Shown here: positions 47,400 through 56,943 of the stretch, in pieces
How positions within the stretch are numbered: the stretch's first letter is position 1
Layout: each line of letters begins with the position of its first letter
NCBI RefSeq assembly: GCF_023715645.1
Contig: NZ_JAMBOP010000021.1
Coordinates: 16,892 to 80,891 of the forward strand
DNA: 64,000 nt
Source: Bacillus cytotoxicus
GTDB taxonomy: Bacteria > Bacillota > Bacilli > Bacillales > Bacillaceae_G
Direction of reading: 5' to 3'
Program-made: the position numbers and the translations under genes
Notes under the pieces: model-generated
Databases searched by the model: none
What the model was told of the DNA's origin: nothing
Seen by the model: only the letters and a program-made list of their open reading frames with translations

Positions 47400-47663
47400 A
47401 AAAATAAAAAAGTCCCTATGTCTACACTAGACATAGGGACGATGTTTAACCGTGTTACCACCCAGATTGCACAAATAGTATGTATTACTATTCGTACCAC
47501 TCTTAGCAATAGTATCGATTGCTATTCCGCTTAGCATTACCTAAGATACTCCAGAGTGTAATTCACAAGTTTGTTTGTGCTAGGTTCCATCAACCCCTAG
47601 CTTTCTCGATAACAGTGACAAACTGCTACTGGGCTCTTTCAACGTATTTGATATATTAAATTA
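47400..47663 (-). promoter_or_regulatory. Tyrosine T-box leader of tyrS
   Basis: The leader has the stem I elements, a specifier region GAATTAC-AC containing the Tyr codon UAC, the T-box GGGTGGTAACACGG, and a strong terminator GTCCCTATGTC...GACATAGGGAC followed by T6 (47409-47442). Uncharged tRNA-Tyr would favour the antiterminator and raise tyrS expression. Confidence 0.92.
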
Positions 47664-47669
47664 CAGCCA

Positions 47670-47698
47670 ATTATAGTAAATAAAAATTCCGTTGTCAA
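47670..47698 (-). promoter_or_regulatory. SigA promoter of the tyrS T-box transcript
   Basis: TTGACA, 17 bases, TATAAT on the minus strand, a consensus promoter just upstream of the T-box. Confidence 0.88.
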
Positions 47699-47749
47699 TT
47701 CTATGCAACAATATTTTTAAAGTGTTCACAATTGCTTCATTCTATTAAA

Positions 47750-47930
47750 GTGATGAAATGAAACTTCCATCAACGAGGGTTTTCTTATATCGTTCTGAAG
47801 CTTTTTCCACCTGCACTTTCATTGTTTTCTGGTGATAAGCCTGCCACGTGCAAAGTTTTAAAACAAAGAAAGGTAGCATGGGTGTATGTCCATTTTTATT
47901 CCGCTATTCGTGAGCAGTAAGCCCTCCACC
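47750..47930. repeat. Mosaic of two dispersed repeats
   Basis: Contains GAAACTTCCATCA...GAGGG as at 34.65 kb, then CCTGCCACGTGCAAAGTTTT and AAAACAAAGAAAGGTAGC of the MITE/bcr core in reverse, then CCGCTATTCGTGAGCAGTAAG, which resembles the start of the hairpin repeat at 47997. Confidence 0.55.
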
Positions 47931-47946
47931 TAGAACTTCATTATAA

Positions 47947-47982
47947 AAAAGCGAAGAATTCATTATCCTTCGCTTTTCGTTT
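47947..47982 (-). terminator. Intrinsic terminator
   Basis: AAAAGCGAAG...CTTCGCTTTTTT on the minus strand, beyond the secreted-protein gene. Confidence 0.65.
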
Positions 47983-47996
47983 GTTGCATATCGTTT

Positions 47997-48149
47997 ATCC
48001 CGCTATTCGTGGGCAGTAAGACCCCCCTCCTCAAGATTGAGAGAAAATCGAAGAAGATAGGTGGGGGACTGCCCGTAAAAGCCCGATTGGTGAGGGCTGA
48101 TAATCAGTGGTGGATAAAGAACCCCCCACTGATTAAAGTTTCACTTTAT
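47997..48149 (+). repeat. Dispersed hairpin repeat at the 3' end of the PlcR-box gene
   Basis: Full-length copy with AGGTGGGGGACTGCCCG, AAAGCCCGATTGG and CAGTGG...CCCCACTGATT parts; its end supplies the sequence at the stop codon of the secreted-protein gene. Confidence 0.75.
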
Positions 48150-48904
48150 GATAAAGGTACTAATTCATAACCAGATTGATATGGCGGCGCAGAACTTCCC
48201 CATAGTTTATCTTGATTTGAAAATGGTTGCTCTGAAGTCTCTAACTCGAAATATGATGTAACTCCATAGCTAGAATTTTGTGGATCTGCACTTGACCAAT
48301 CACAAGGTCTACCCATTTTATCTCTAAGATAATCCGTTTTACCCGTTATTAAATTGATTTCCTTTGCATTTTGCTCCTGAACTGTTAACGTGCTTTTTGA
48401 TTGGTCGCTAAAATAAATCCAGCCGCGATTTCCTGCATTAACATATTTTTTAATTCCTCCTGTTTCAGCAGTTCCCCCAATCCACATTGACATGGTAACT
48501 GGCGTATTATGTCTTATATATCCATCACCTTCCACCCCATCTGGCGCCTCAAAATTGATAGGTGTCCCATAATACTCATTCCCTTTTGTATCCTTATGAA
48601 TCTCAGCAGTACCATAATAAGATTTATCTTTATACTGAATTACATAATGCCAACCCGCAAACTTCTCATAAGTTACCCCAAGTTTTTTCTGACCTACACC
48701 TGCGAAAGCAGAATGCCTTGGCTTACCATCCCAAATTTTCCGTACCATTATATAATCTTTAGATGTCTTGACCGGATCCCCATAAATATCAAGTATACGA
48801 TTGCCCTCAGCTGCATAAGCAGAATTTGTAGGAAACACAGTTCCAATTAAACTAAATAAAAATAATAAGAACGCAAGTATAGGTAGTTTTCTTTTAATGA
48901 ACAT
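48146..48904 (-). CDS. Secreted protein of unknown function with PlcR box upstream
   Basis: A 252-residue protein with a clear Sec signal (KRKLPILAFLLFLFSLIG...SAYAAEG; cleavage near residue 31). The mature start NRILDIYGDPVKTSKDYIMV resembles the opening of Kunitz-STI beta-trefoil proteins, and the rest is beta-rich (TMSMWIGGTAETGG, GWIYFSDQS), but the match is weak. No catalytic motif seen. A perfect PlcR box lies about 80 bases upstream, so it should be co-regulated with the group's secreted toxins and enzymes. GGAGG precedes the ATG. Confidence 0.75.
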   Translation of the reverse strand: MFIKRKLPILAFLLFLFSLIGTVFPTNSAYAAEGNRILDIYGDPVKTSKDYIMVRKIWDGKPRHSAFAGVGQKKLGVTYEKFAGWHYVIQYKDKSYYGTAEIHKDTKGNEYYGTPINFEAPDGVEGDGYIRHNTPVTMSMWIGGTAETGGIKKYVNAGNRGWIYFSDQSKSTLTVQEQNAKEINLITGKTDYLRDKMGRPCDWSSADPQNSSYGVTSYFELETSEQPFSNQDKLWGSSAPPYQSGYELVPLS

Positions 48905-48961
48905 GTCCGAATTCCTCCTTATTGTTTACTATCTACCTAAATATATTAACATTAAGTTTTA

Positions 48962-49001
48962 AGTATATAGATAAATTCAGATATATATGTAAAATTGCAT
49001 A
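48962..49001 (-). promoter_or_regulatory. Perfect PlcR box and -10 element
   Basis: TATGTAAAATTGCATA at 48986-49001 matches the PlcR consensus TATGNANNNNTNCATA at every fixed base and lies inside a 10-bp-arm palindrome (GATATATATG/CATATATATC). A TATACT follows 18 bases later on the minus strand. Confidence 0.88.
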
Positions 49002-49041
49002 TATATCCGAATTTTTCTCTATATGAATTTCACATAAAAAT

Positions 49042-49072
49042 AGCGAAAGCTCCCTCTTGGAAACCTTCGCTT
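49042..49072 (-). terminator. Terminator of the amylase gene
   Basis: AGCGAAGGTTT...AGCTTTCGCT followed by A-T5 on the minus strand. Confidence 0.6.
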
Positions 49073-49097
49073 GTTTAACTTCAGTTAGTTATACAAC

Positions 49098-51216
<2,119 letters not shown>

Positions 51217-51327
51217 GAAATAAGTTGTAACTCAGTTAATTTCGATCAAGGTTTATTCTTTTAATTTAACTTTTTTTCAAAGTGATCAGGGAAAAGATAT
51301 AGTGTATGTGTTTGGGCACTTCCTTTA

Positions 51328-51365
51328 AGCGGTATCGTCAGCATTTTGGAAAAAAACAAGCTAAA
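51328..51365 (+). repeat. Tn4430-like (Tn3-family) terminal repeat
   Basis: GCGGTATCGTCAGCATTTTG followed by GAAAAAAACAAGCTAA resembles the 38-bp end of Tn4430 (as I recall, GGGGTACCGCCAGCATTTCG, then a GAAAAAAACCACGCTAAG end). It is degenerate and has no transposase nearby. Confidence 0.5.
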
Positions 51366-51556
51366 CAAAAAATACAAATGGGGCTGTCCATATGGACGGC
51401 TCATTTACATAATTCTCGATATCGGAAGTAAAAGCAAACCCGTCCTTACATGATACACAATAACTTATTATTATTGTTCCTGGTTTTTTCTCCTATGTTT
51501 CTTTATACAAAACTATGGCTTACTGGGGAGAGCCTTGTCTTCGAGTGATGTACTTA

Positions 51557-52195
51557 CTAAACTGTGGGTTCTAAACTTTCAATTAACGATATTGATACAA
51601 AAATTACATTTTCTACACCAGGTTCTTTTAATACAGCTATACCATCCCGGACATCAATCACCTTTACTCGGTTTATCGATTGTAATCCAACTGAATGAAC
51701 ATTTAATAATTGTTTATTTTTTTTGTGTAATTTCAACCGTTTGCGTATGGATATTACACAGGTGTCTACAAGACAACGACAATTATTGCATGTTGGCGGA
51801 ACGCATGTTGACGGAACACATGTTGACGAATTTGTTAATGGCCTATAGGAAAAAATAAAACATATTGCCAAATCCAATTGTCCACCATCATTAGGAAGAT
51901 TTGCTGTAACACTTCCACAGGAAACATTCGAAAAATTCAACACAGCATTGCTTCTATTAACAGTTTGAATGTCACTAGGTGAATTTCTAAAATTATATAA
52001 GACTTCTCTCATGTCCCTAACACTAATAATCTCTGTACACTCGCAATCTTGTTCTCTACACTTGCAATCTTGTTTTTTATCCACGATCTCACTTGTCCTT
52101 TCGAGTATTTTTAATATCATATGCATAAATACTAGAGTGTGAAAGTGAAGATGGCCTAAGTCATTAACTGAAATTCGAAAGCGGATTTGCTTCAT
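51557..52195 (-). CDS. Cysteine-rich protein of unknown function
   Basis: Up to 212 residues. The N-terminus is uncertain: a GTG reading VDKKQDCKCREQDCECTE, about 11 bases after AAAGGA, is a more likely start than the ATG at 52195. Features are a CKCREQDCEC cluster, a beta-rich middle (VLNFSNVSCGSVTANLPNDG), a Cys-rich insert (CVPSTCVPPTCNNCRC) coded by imperfect 15-base repeats at about 51789-51832, and an end VIDVRDGIAVLKEPG. The composition recalls spore-coat or exosporium proteins, but no family match is claimed. Confidence 0.5.
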   Translation of the reverse strand: MKQIRFRISVNDLGHLHFHTLVFMHMILKILERTSEIVDKKQDCKCREQDCECTEIISVRDMREVLYNFRNSPSDIQTVNRSNAVLNFSNVSCGSVTANLPNDGGQLDLAICFIFSYRPLTNSSTCVPSTCVPPTCNNCRCLVDTCVISIRKRLKLHKKNKQLLNVHSVGLQSINRVKVIDVRDGIAVLKEPGVENVIFVSISLIESLEPTV

Positions 52196-52251
52196 GCTTG
52201 TAATAGAACTATTGGATTCTATTACATTTCATTAGGATTTATTGCATTCTA

Positions 52252-52394
52252 GGGGTACCGCCACATGTCCATCAACTTAAGAATTTTATAACACCCCAAA
52301 ACAAAAAAATTGTACATTTTCACAAGGAGATGTCAATTTTCTCGTTTTGGAGGTATTTGTATCTCTTAGCTTGATAGCGATGTGGCTGTACCCC
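52252..52394. mobile_element. 143-bp miniature element with about 50-bp inverted ends
   Basis: The left end GGGGTACCGCCACATGTCCA and the right end (opposite strand) GGGGTACAGCCACATCGCTA match over some 50 bases with scattered differences. The inner part (CATGTCCATCAACTTAAGAA) is close to the IS231 terminal repeat and the outer part to the Tn4430 end, a known IS231 target. It has no coding content. Confidence 0.65.
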
Positions 52395-52588
52395 ATGTAG
52401 GGCTTTGTTATTTGCATGAATTTCTTAATCATCGTGGAATACCGTCAATAGAATATATAAATATTCATATTGTATTTATTTGGATTTTTTGTATAATAAA
52501 ATCATATATAAACATTAATTTAATTATATATGTATATATATTAAAAACCAAAAATTAAGAATATCCAACGAATTTTGAGAGGTGTTAC

Positions 52589-52831
52589 ATGTTTAAAAAT
52601 AAGAAGTTAATTCGATTTTGTCTAACATTATTTGTATTTTTATGTATAATTGATTTTTCAATCAGTTATTTTCAGGCATATCTTGAAACAGCAGCAGATA
52701 TTAAATGGGTAATACCGGGAATTTGGCAAACTATTTTGATAGATGCTCCTAGAGACGTACTTGTTATTTTAGGCGTAATTGCTTTATATGATTTCACAAA
52801 AGAGACATCACCAAAAGACGCATCTATCTAA
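52589..52831 (+). CDS. Small membrane protein, cassette cargo
   Basis: Eighty residues with two or three hydrophobic segments (FCLTLFVFLCIIDFSISYF; VLVILGVIALYDF) and a charged tail. The ATG follows GAGAGGTG. The gene ends inside its own terminator (52814-52844), a compact self-contained unit. No family recognised. Like the 66-residue ORF at 22.1 kb it is a tiny membrane protein between IS231-like ends. Confidence 0.6.
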   Translation: MFKNKKLIRFCLTLFVFLCIIDFSISYFQAYLETAADIKWVIPGIWQTILIDAPRDVLVILGVIALYDFTKETSPKDASI

Positions 52832-52844
52832 ATGCGTCTTTTTT
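52814..52844 (+). terminator. Terminator overlapping the small membrane-protein gene
   Basis: AAAGACGCAT-CTATCTAA-ATGCGTCTTTTTT. Confidence 0.88.
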
Positions 52845-53239
52845 CAATTCTCTTAGATTAGAGGTCTCTCCACGTTATCAGCAAGTTAAAAATTTCATGG
52901 TTCCTTAAAAAAAATGTCTGGATTCGTATGGAAGGATAAAATTTTTATTTTTGGGTATTTACTTTTCTTAGCTTGATAGCGATGGGGTACCGCCGACCAA
53001 ATGACATAAAACCCACATTAATACATTTTTTGGAAGTTAAAACCTTGATTTTTATACGCTAAGGGTTTCTATGCTACAAAAAGACAATAAATAACCTGGA
53101 GTATCTCGTAATAAACAGGGTATCTAAAGTTTTGATACAAATTAAATTTGTTACGCGAGAATCAATAAATTTCTTAGTGATACACTTCAAACAAAGTGTT
53201 GTAACAAAAACGTACAGTATTTTTACGGTGTAAGTAATC

Positions 53240-53278
53240 CTTAGCGTGGGTTTTATGTTAGTGCGTTGGCTGCACCCC
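53240..53278 (-). repeat. Second Tn4430-like terminal repeat, inverted
   Basis: CTTAGCGTGG...TGCGTTGGCTGCACCCC reads as the complement of the Tn4430 end (GGGGTACCGCCAGCA ... CCACGCTAAG) with differences. With the copy at 51328 it could delimit a 1.95-kb Tn3-type non-autonomous unit. Confidence 0.5.
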
Positions 53279-53287
53279 CTATAGTAC

Positions 53288-53626
53288 CTACCTGCAAATG
53301 AAGATGAATACTTAACTCAAACATTGGAGGAGATTGCGATGAATCAAGATCCAATTTTACAAAAAGCAATGAATAAGTGGGAACGTATGAGTCAAGACAC
53401 TTCGTTCCGTAAAGAATATGAGGCAAGGGAAAAAGCATTAATGGATGAGGCTGCTGGAATTGCTCATGCACTCAATAAAGGGCGTGAACAAGGACTACAA
53501 GAGGGCATACAACAAGGAAAGATACAATTGGTTCGTGGTATGCATAAGAATGGTGTATCTGTACAGGATATTGCTAAAATGACTGGATTGTCAGAAACAG
53601 AAATACAACGATTCTTACAAGGGTAA
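53288..53626 (+). pseudogene. C-terminal fragment of an Rpn-family nuclease
   Basis: About 112 codons (LPANEDEYLTQTLEEIAMNQ onward) closely match residues of the intact Rpn protein at 11.8-12.7 kb from position 188 to the end, in both protein and DNA. The N-terminal nuclease core is missing, cut exactly where the Tn3-like terminal repeat ends. If expressed from ATG/TTG near 53324 it would give only the tail and the helix-turn-helix-like end. Confidence 0.85.
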
Positions 53627-53679
53627 TCTAATCAGGATGAAACAAAAGCTACCCTATATGGGATCACCTTATCCAAAAA

Positions 53680-53710
53680 AGAAAAGCACTCCTCGGAGTA
53701 CTTTTCTTTT
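53680..53710 (+). terminator. Terminator after the Rpn fragment
   Basis: GAAAAGCACTCC-TC-GGAGTACTTTTC followed by T5. Confidence 0.85.
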
Positions 53711-53827
53711 TAATAAATATCATCTATACTGTTTTTACTAGGAGTTAAGTTTAGAGTATACTCTCCTAAGTTTAATAATACGTTTTATTTAGTAAACCGC
53801 AAAATTGGCTGATTTTGTGGTTTATTT

Positions 53828-54370
53828 TTATGGACGATGAAATTTAACATGGTTACCATTACGATCGAACCAACCTCTAAATGCCCAGTTAATCCATCCA
53901 CCATCACCTTGATTCGTAAATTCCCCATCTTCAAATACCCAAATTCCAAAAGTGATTCCATCATATACTGTTGTTCCGAAGAATTTAACACCGTTAAAAC
54001 GATCATCATAGTTTTGGTTTAAATTAAAAACCATAACATTATAGCGTTGACCTGCAGAATAAAATGTTGATTCCATTACGCCTTTTACAAATCCTGAACG
54101 GTTAGTTTGAGTATTGATGGAATTCCTAATCATGTTAGCGATACCTAATACATCTATACTTACATCTAAATTTGCACTAGCTTTCGCTGCTTTTGGTAAC
54201 TTAGACTCTACAAAATTAATAGGTAATTCAGTAGATAGGTTAGTAGGAACATTTGTTGTAGAAGGAGAGATCTCAGCCGCACTTGCATCTGTTGGTGCAA
54301 ACACTCCTAATCCTCCTAAACCGATAGCTCCAGCTAAAGCAATGTTCGTCAACTTTTTCATCTTTTTCAT
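53828..54370 (-). CDS. Small secreted protein
   Basis: A 180-residue protein with a Sec signal (KKLTNIALAGAIGLGGLG...DASAAEI; cleavage near residue 32). A linker is followed by an amphipathic segment (LDVSIDVLGIANMIRNSIN) and a beta-rich domain with aromatic repeats (FYSAGQRYNVMVFNLNQ, DGITFGIWVFEDG, WINWAFRGWFDRNG). No cysteines in the mature part. I recall similar cereus-group proteins annotated only as stress or hypothetical proteins. It is monocistronic with GGAGG before the ATG. Confidence 0.7.
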   Translation of the reverse strand: MKKMKKLTNIALAGAIGLGGLGVFAPTDASAAEISPSTTNVPTNLSTELPINFVESKLPKAAKASANLDVSIDVLGIANMIRNSINTQTNRSGFVKGVMESTFYSAGQRYNVMVFNLNQNYDDRFNGVKFFGTTVYDGITFGIWVFEDGEFTNQGDGGWINWAFRGWFDRNGNHVKFHRP

Positions 54371-54731
54371 AAAAAACCCTCCTTTATATTTTTATAAGGT
54401 ATTACCCCCTACACTTTAAAGTATATATTTCTTATACAGCAGAGGTAAACCATTTAATTGAAAAGGCATTAAATTGTTAATAGTCAAAAAAGAATAAATA
54501 TACAAAAACAATAAAATTTATGTATATTTGAAACTAAATTTAAGGTAAATATACATTTATAGGAATAAAAAAATATTGACTGAATTTTTTGTTAATAATT
54601 GAAAAATTTTTTTGTTTTAGTATCTTGGGTTCTGGTGCAAATATATGAAGAAGAATATGGATGATAGTAGATTTGCTGGTTTATAAAATATTTGATCAAA
54701 AGTTAATCTATTAACGCTGATTTACCCAATA

Positions 54732-55205
54732 GGGGTCACCTTACATGCCCATCAACCTAAGATAAGTGTACTTACCCAAAACAAGTAAAAAGAAAAATTT
54801 ATGCAGCTATAGGGGTAGCGTCCTGAAAATGCGGATTTACAACGTTAAGCTGTTTATAGTGTTAAAAATGAAGAGCTTAACTACGATAAGGATTTCGAGA
54901 CAAGTCATATGAGACATTTGTAAGCACTATTTGATGTAAAATCGATTAAGTTCCAATAGAGTAAACCCTATTGAGACAAGGGTTTTCACCTTAACGTTGT
55001 AAATCCGCAAAATCCTGATGCTACCCCTACATAAACGTGCAGGAACTTTCCACTCAATAGGTCATACTCCAATTGAATTTTAACTCCTGCCGTATGGCTA
55101 CTTCCACCTGAACCTTGATAATGTGAAGAAAACTTATCTGGAAGCTGAAATGTTGTAGAGTCTAGAATCCGAATGTGCTTAAATGTCGTGGTATTATGGA
55201 CACCA
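54732..55205 (-). mobile_element. IS231 remnant, interrupted
   Basis: Read on the minus strand, a piece of IS231 transposase ([20 protein letters not shown] and [11 protein letters not shown], the first DDE Asp region) runs from about 55205 to 55028. Most of the rest of the gene is missing, and the IS end reappears at 54744 as CATGCCCATCAACCTAAGA (plus strand), the IS231 terminal repeat. A further element is inserted at 54812-55027. The upstream side is cut by the group II intron fragment. Confidence 0.75.
54812..55027. mobile_element. 216-bp miniature element inside IS231
   Basis: The ends GGGGTAGCGTCCTGAAAATG and, inverted, GGGGTAGCATCAGGATTTTG each continue into CGGATTTACAACGTTAAG, giving terminal repeats of about 40 bases with few mismatches. 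It interrupts the IS231 transposase frame after [14 protein letters not shown]. No ORF. Confidence 0.7.
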
Positions 55206-55774
55206 TTTGGGAAACGAAGTGTAAACATTTAGGAGAGCTAATTCGATATGCCGATGATTTTGTCATCGTATGCCAAACAAAACAACAAGCACTAGAAAGT
55301 ATTCGAGTTTTACAATCCATTATGAGTAGGTTAGAACTTACAATCCATAAAGAGAAGTCGAAATTAGTGAATACGTGGGACGGAATAGAGGGATTTGACT
55401 TTCTTGGTTTTCATCATCAGAAATTCCCTAAATGTGTGAAAGGCGGGAAGGAAATGTATATCATGGCACATGTACCAAGTGAGAAAGCCATGAAGAAAAT
55501 GAGAGAACGTATCAAGGAGTATACAAAGCCGAGAAATAAACTGTATTTACAATTGGAGGATATGGTGAAAGGCTTAAATCGAGTCTTACAAGGATTCAAG
55601 AACTATTATAACCTATCACCAATTGGACGGAAGTGGCTTGGTAAAATAGATTGGTACGTTTTGGAACGACTGAATCTCTTCTGGAACAAGAAAAGAAATA
55701 TTCGAAAGAAACATAGTCGTATTAGGGACTTGATAGAGAAAACAACATACATACTCGTGAAAGTGGGAAGCTAG
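55205..55774 (+). pseudogene. Group II intron reverse transcriptase/maturase, truncated
   Basis: About 185 residues from [20 protein letters not shown] on. The YADD catalytic box, the following palm region (FDFLGFHHQKFP) and the maturase (X) domain (VLQGFKNYYNLSP) are intact. RT domains 0-4 and any start codon belonging to the gene are missing, so it cannot act alone. Confidence 0.88.
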
Positions 55775-55807
55775 AACAAGAACTGAAAGCCAAAGAAAGA
55801 AGAGCAT

Positions 55808-55920
55808 CGGAAAGCCGTATGAGGGAAAACCTCACGTACGGTTTGATGAGGGGGAAGCTGGAACAGAAAAGAGATGGCGAAGCCATCTCCAAAGAAATCT
55901 GTTTCAGTTTTCTACTCTAC
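55808..55920 (+). ncRNA. Group II intron domains V-VI
   Basis: AAAGCCGTATGAGGG-AAAA-CCTCACGTACGGTTT is the domain V hairpin with the AGC triad. It is followed by a domain VI-like stem (GAGATGGC/GCCATCTC inside a longer pairing) and the 3' end CTCTAC. Confidence 0.82.
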
Positions 55921-56727
55921 TTATGCAATTTCAGAAATAACTTGTATAATAGTTTGACTAACATAAGGCTCTAATTCTACTAATAAATGATTTGCATTAC
56001 TTACTTGAATATATTTTGCTTGAGGAACCGATTTTAAAATTTCTTTACTATAATAATTCGGGAACATGGTATCATATTCACCATGAATTAAACATGCTAA
56101 TTTATTATGTAAAGTTGATATATCCCCCACGACATTTACATTCAATAAAGCCTTAATTAAAAAAACAAGTTGTTTTTTTGAGAAAAAATCTAAACGATGT
56201 TGAATAGAATCTCCTCTTAAATGTGACCATTTTTCGGACTTTGGTCCTAATAACAAGCTACTATTTATATCCCAAAATAGTTCCTCATCCCCTCTTTTTA
56301 CTAATTCAAGGAAATTTGTCCAAGTAGCCTTTAATGGTTCGGCAATATAGGTAAAAGGAGAGATTAATATTAATTTATCAATATTATCAAAATGCTGCAG
56401 GGTATACTGAGTAGCAATAGCTGCACCTTGACTATGTCCTACTAGTATAATTTTGTTAAATTTCTCTTCTTGTTTTAAAAAAGTTATTAATTCTTTTAAT
56501 TGGGTTACGTATGCATTAAAAGAAGTCTCTTCCCATAAATCTGAATTATTTCCATGTCCTAAACAATCATAGGTAACAACATTTGAATGCTTTTGAATAT
56601 GGCGTACTATATCGTCCCAACAGGTTTTAGATTCAGAGAATCCATGAACAAATACAACACAATATTCTTTACTCTCCGTATGAAAAATTTCAGCAGCAGA
56701 GTATCTTTTTGAAAATTGAATTTCCAT
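55921..56727 (-). CDS. Alpha/beta hydrolase next to the nucleotide cluster
   Basis: A 268-residue hydrolase with VVFVHGFSESKTCW (oxyanion hole), the nucleophile elbow LVGHSQGAA, the acid in HGEYDTMFP and the catalytic His in SNANHLL. No signal peptide, so it is cytosolic. Substrate unknown. It is divergent from the six-gene operon and may share its regulatory region, so it could finish, activate or detoxify the product. Its stop codon directly touches the intron 3' end. Confidence 0.85.
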   Translation of the reverse strand: MEIQFSKRYSAAEIFHTESKEYCVVFVHGFSESKTCWDDIVRHIQKHSNVVTYDCLGHGNNSDLWEETSFNAYVTQLKELITFLKQEEKFNKIILVGHSQGAAIATQYTLQHFDNIDKLILISPFTYIAEPLKATWTNFLELVKRGDEELFWDINSSLLLGPKSEKWSHLRGDSIQHRLDFFSKKQLVFLIKALLNVNVVGDISTLHNKLACLIHGEYDTMFPNYYSKEILKSVPQAKYIQVSNANHLLVELEPYVSQTIIQVISEIA

Positions 56728-56808
56728 ATAAAAACCCCCTTTTTATAACTTCAATAAAATTATACTTCCCATTTTTTAGATAATCAAATTCCAGGATTTG
56801 AAAAATTA

Positions 56809-56836
56809 TTGTATTTTTTATCCAAAAAGGTATAAT
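56809..56836 (+). promoter_or_regulatory. Promoter of the nucleotide-modification operon
   Basis: TTGTAT, 16 bases, TATAAT, about 105 bases before the first gene. Confidence 0.65.
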
Positions 56837-56943
56837 TTTTTTACCGGTTAAAAATATATTTTTTATTTGCGCATATATGTGTAAAGTATTGTTTCGACAT
56901 CATAATATTTAAACTTATAATTCTCAAGGGGGTATATTGAGCA

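Larger units (their letters stand above)
52264..52984. mobile_element. Candidate MIC231-type cassette carrying an 80-residue ORF
   Basis: Starts with CATGTCCATCAACTTAAGAA and ends with TTAGCTTGATAGCGATG. GGGTACCGCC lies directly on both sides (52253-52262 and 52985-52994) in the same orientation, as a 10-bp duplication made by IS231-type transposition would be. It contains the miniature element's right end internally, so the structure is nested. Confidence 0.55.
55205..55920 (+). mobile_element. 3' part of a group II intron
   Basis: Holds the C-terminal part of the intron-encoded protein and the catalytic RNA domains V and VI. The 5' RNA domains I-IV and the first half of the RT gene are gone, replaced by IS231 sequence. 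It ends CTCTAC at 55920, a typical intron 3' end, exactly against the stop codon of the neighbouring hydrolase gene. Confidence 0.82.

Noticed and set aside
53101-53240. TnpI-type recombination site next to the Tn4430-like end
   Set aside because: There is a short ACACTT/AAGTGT inverted repeat but not enough similarity to a known resolution site, and no recombinase gene nearby.
55175-55219. Start codon of the intron-encoded protein at 55175
   Set aside because: These 15 codons come from the IS231 side of the junction; homology to the reverse transcriptase begins only near 55220.
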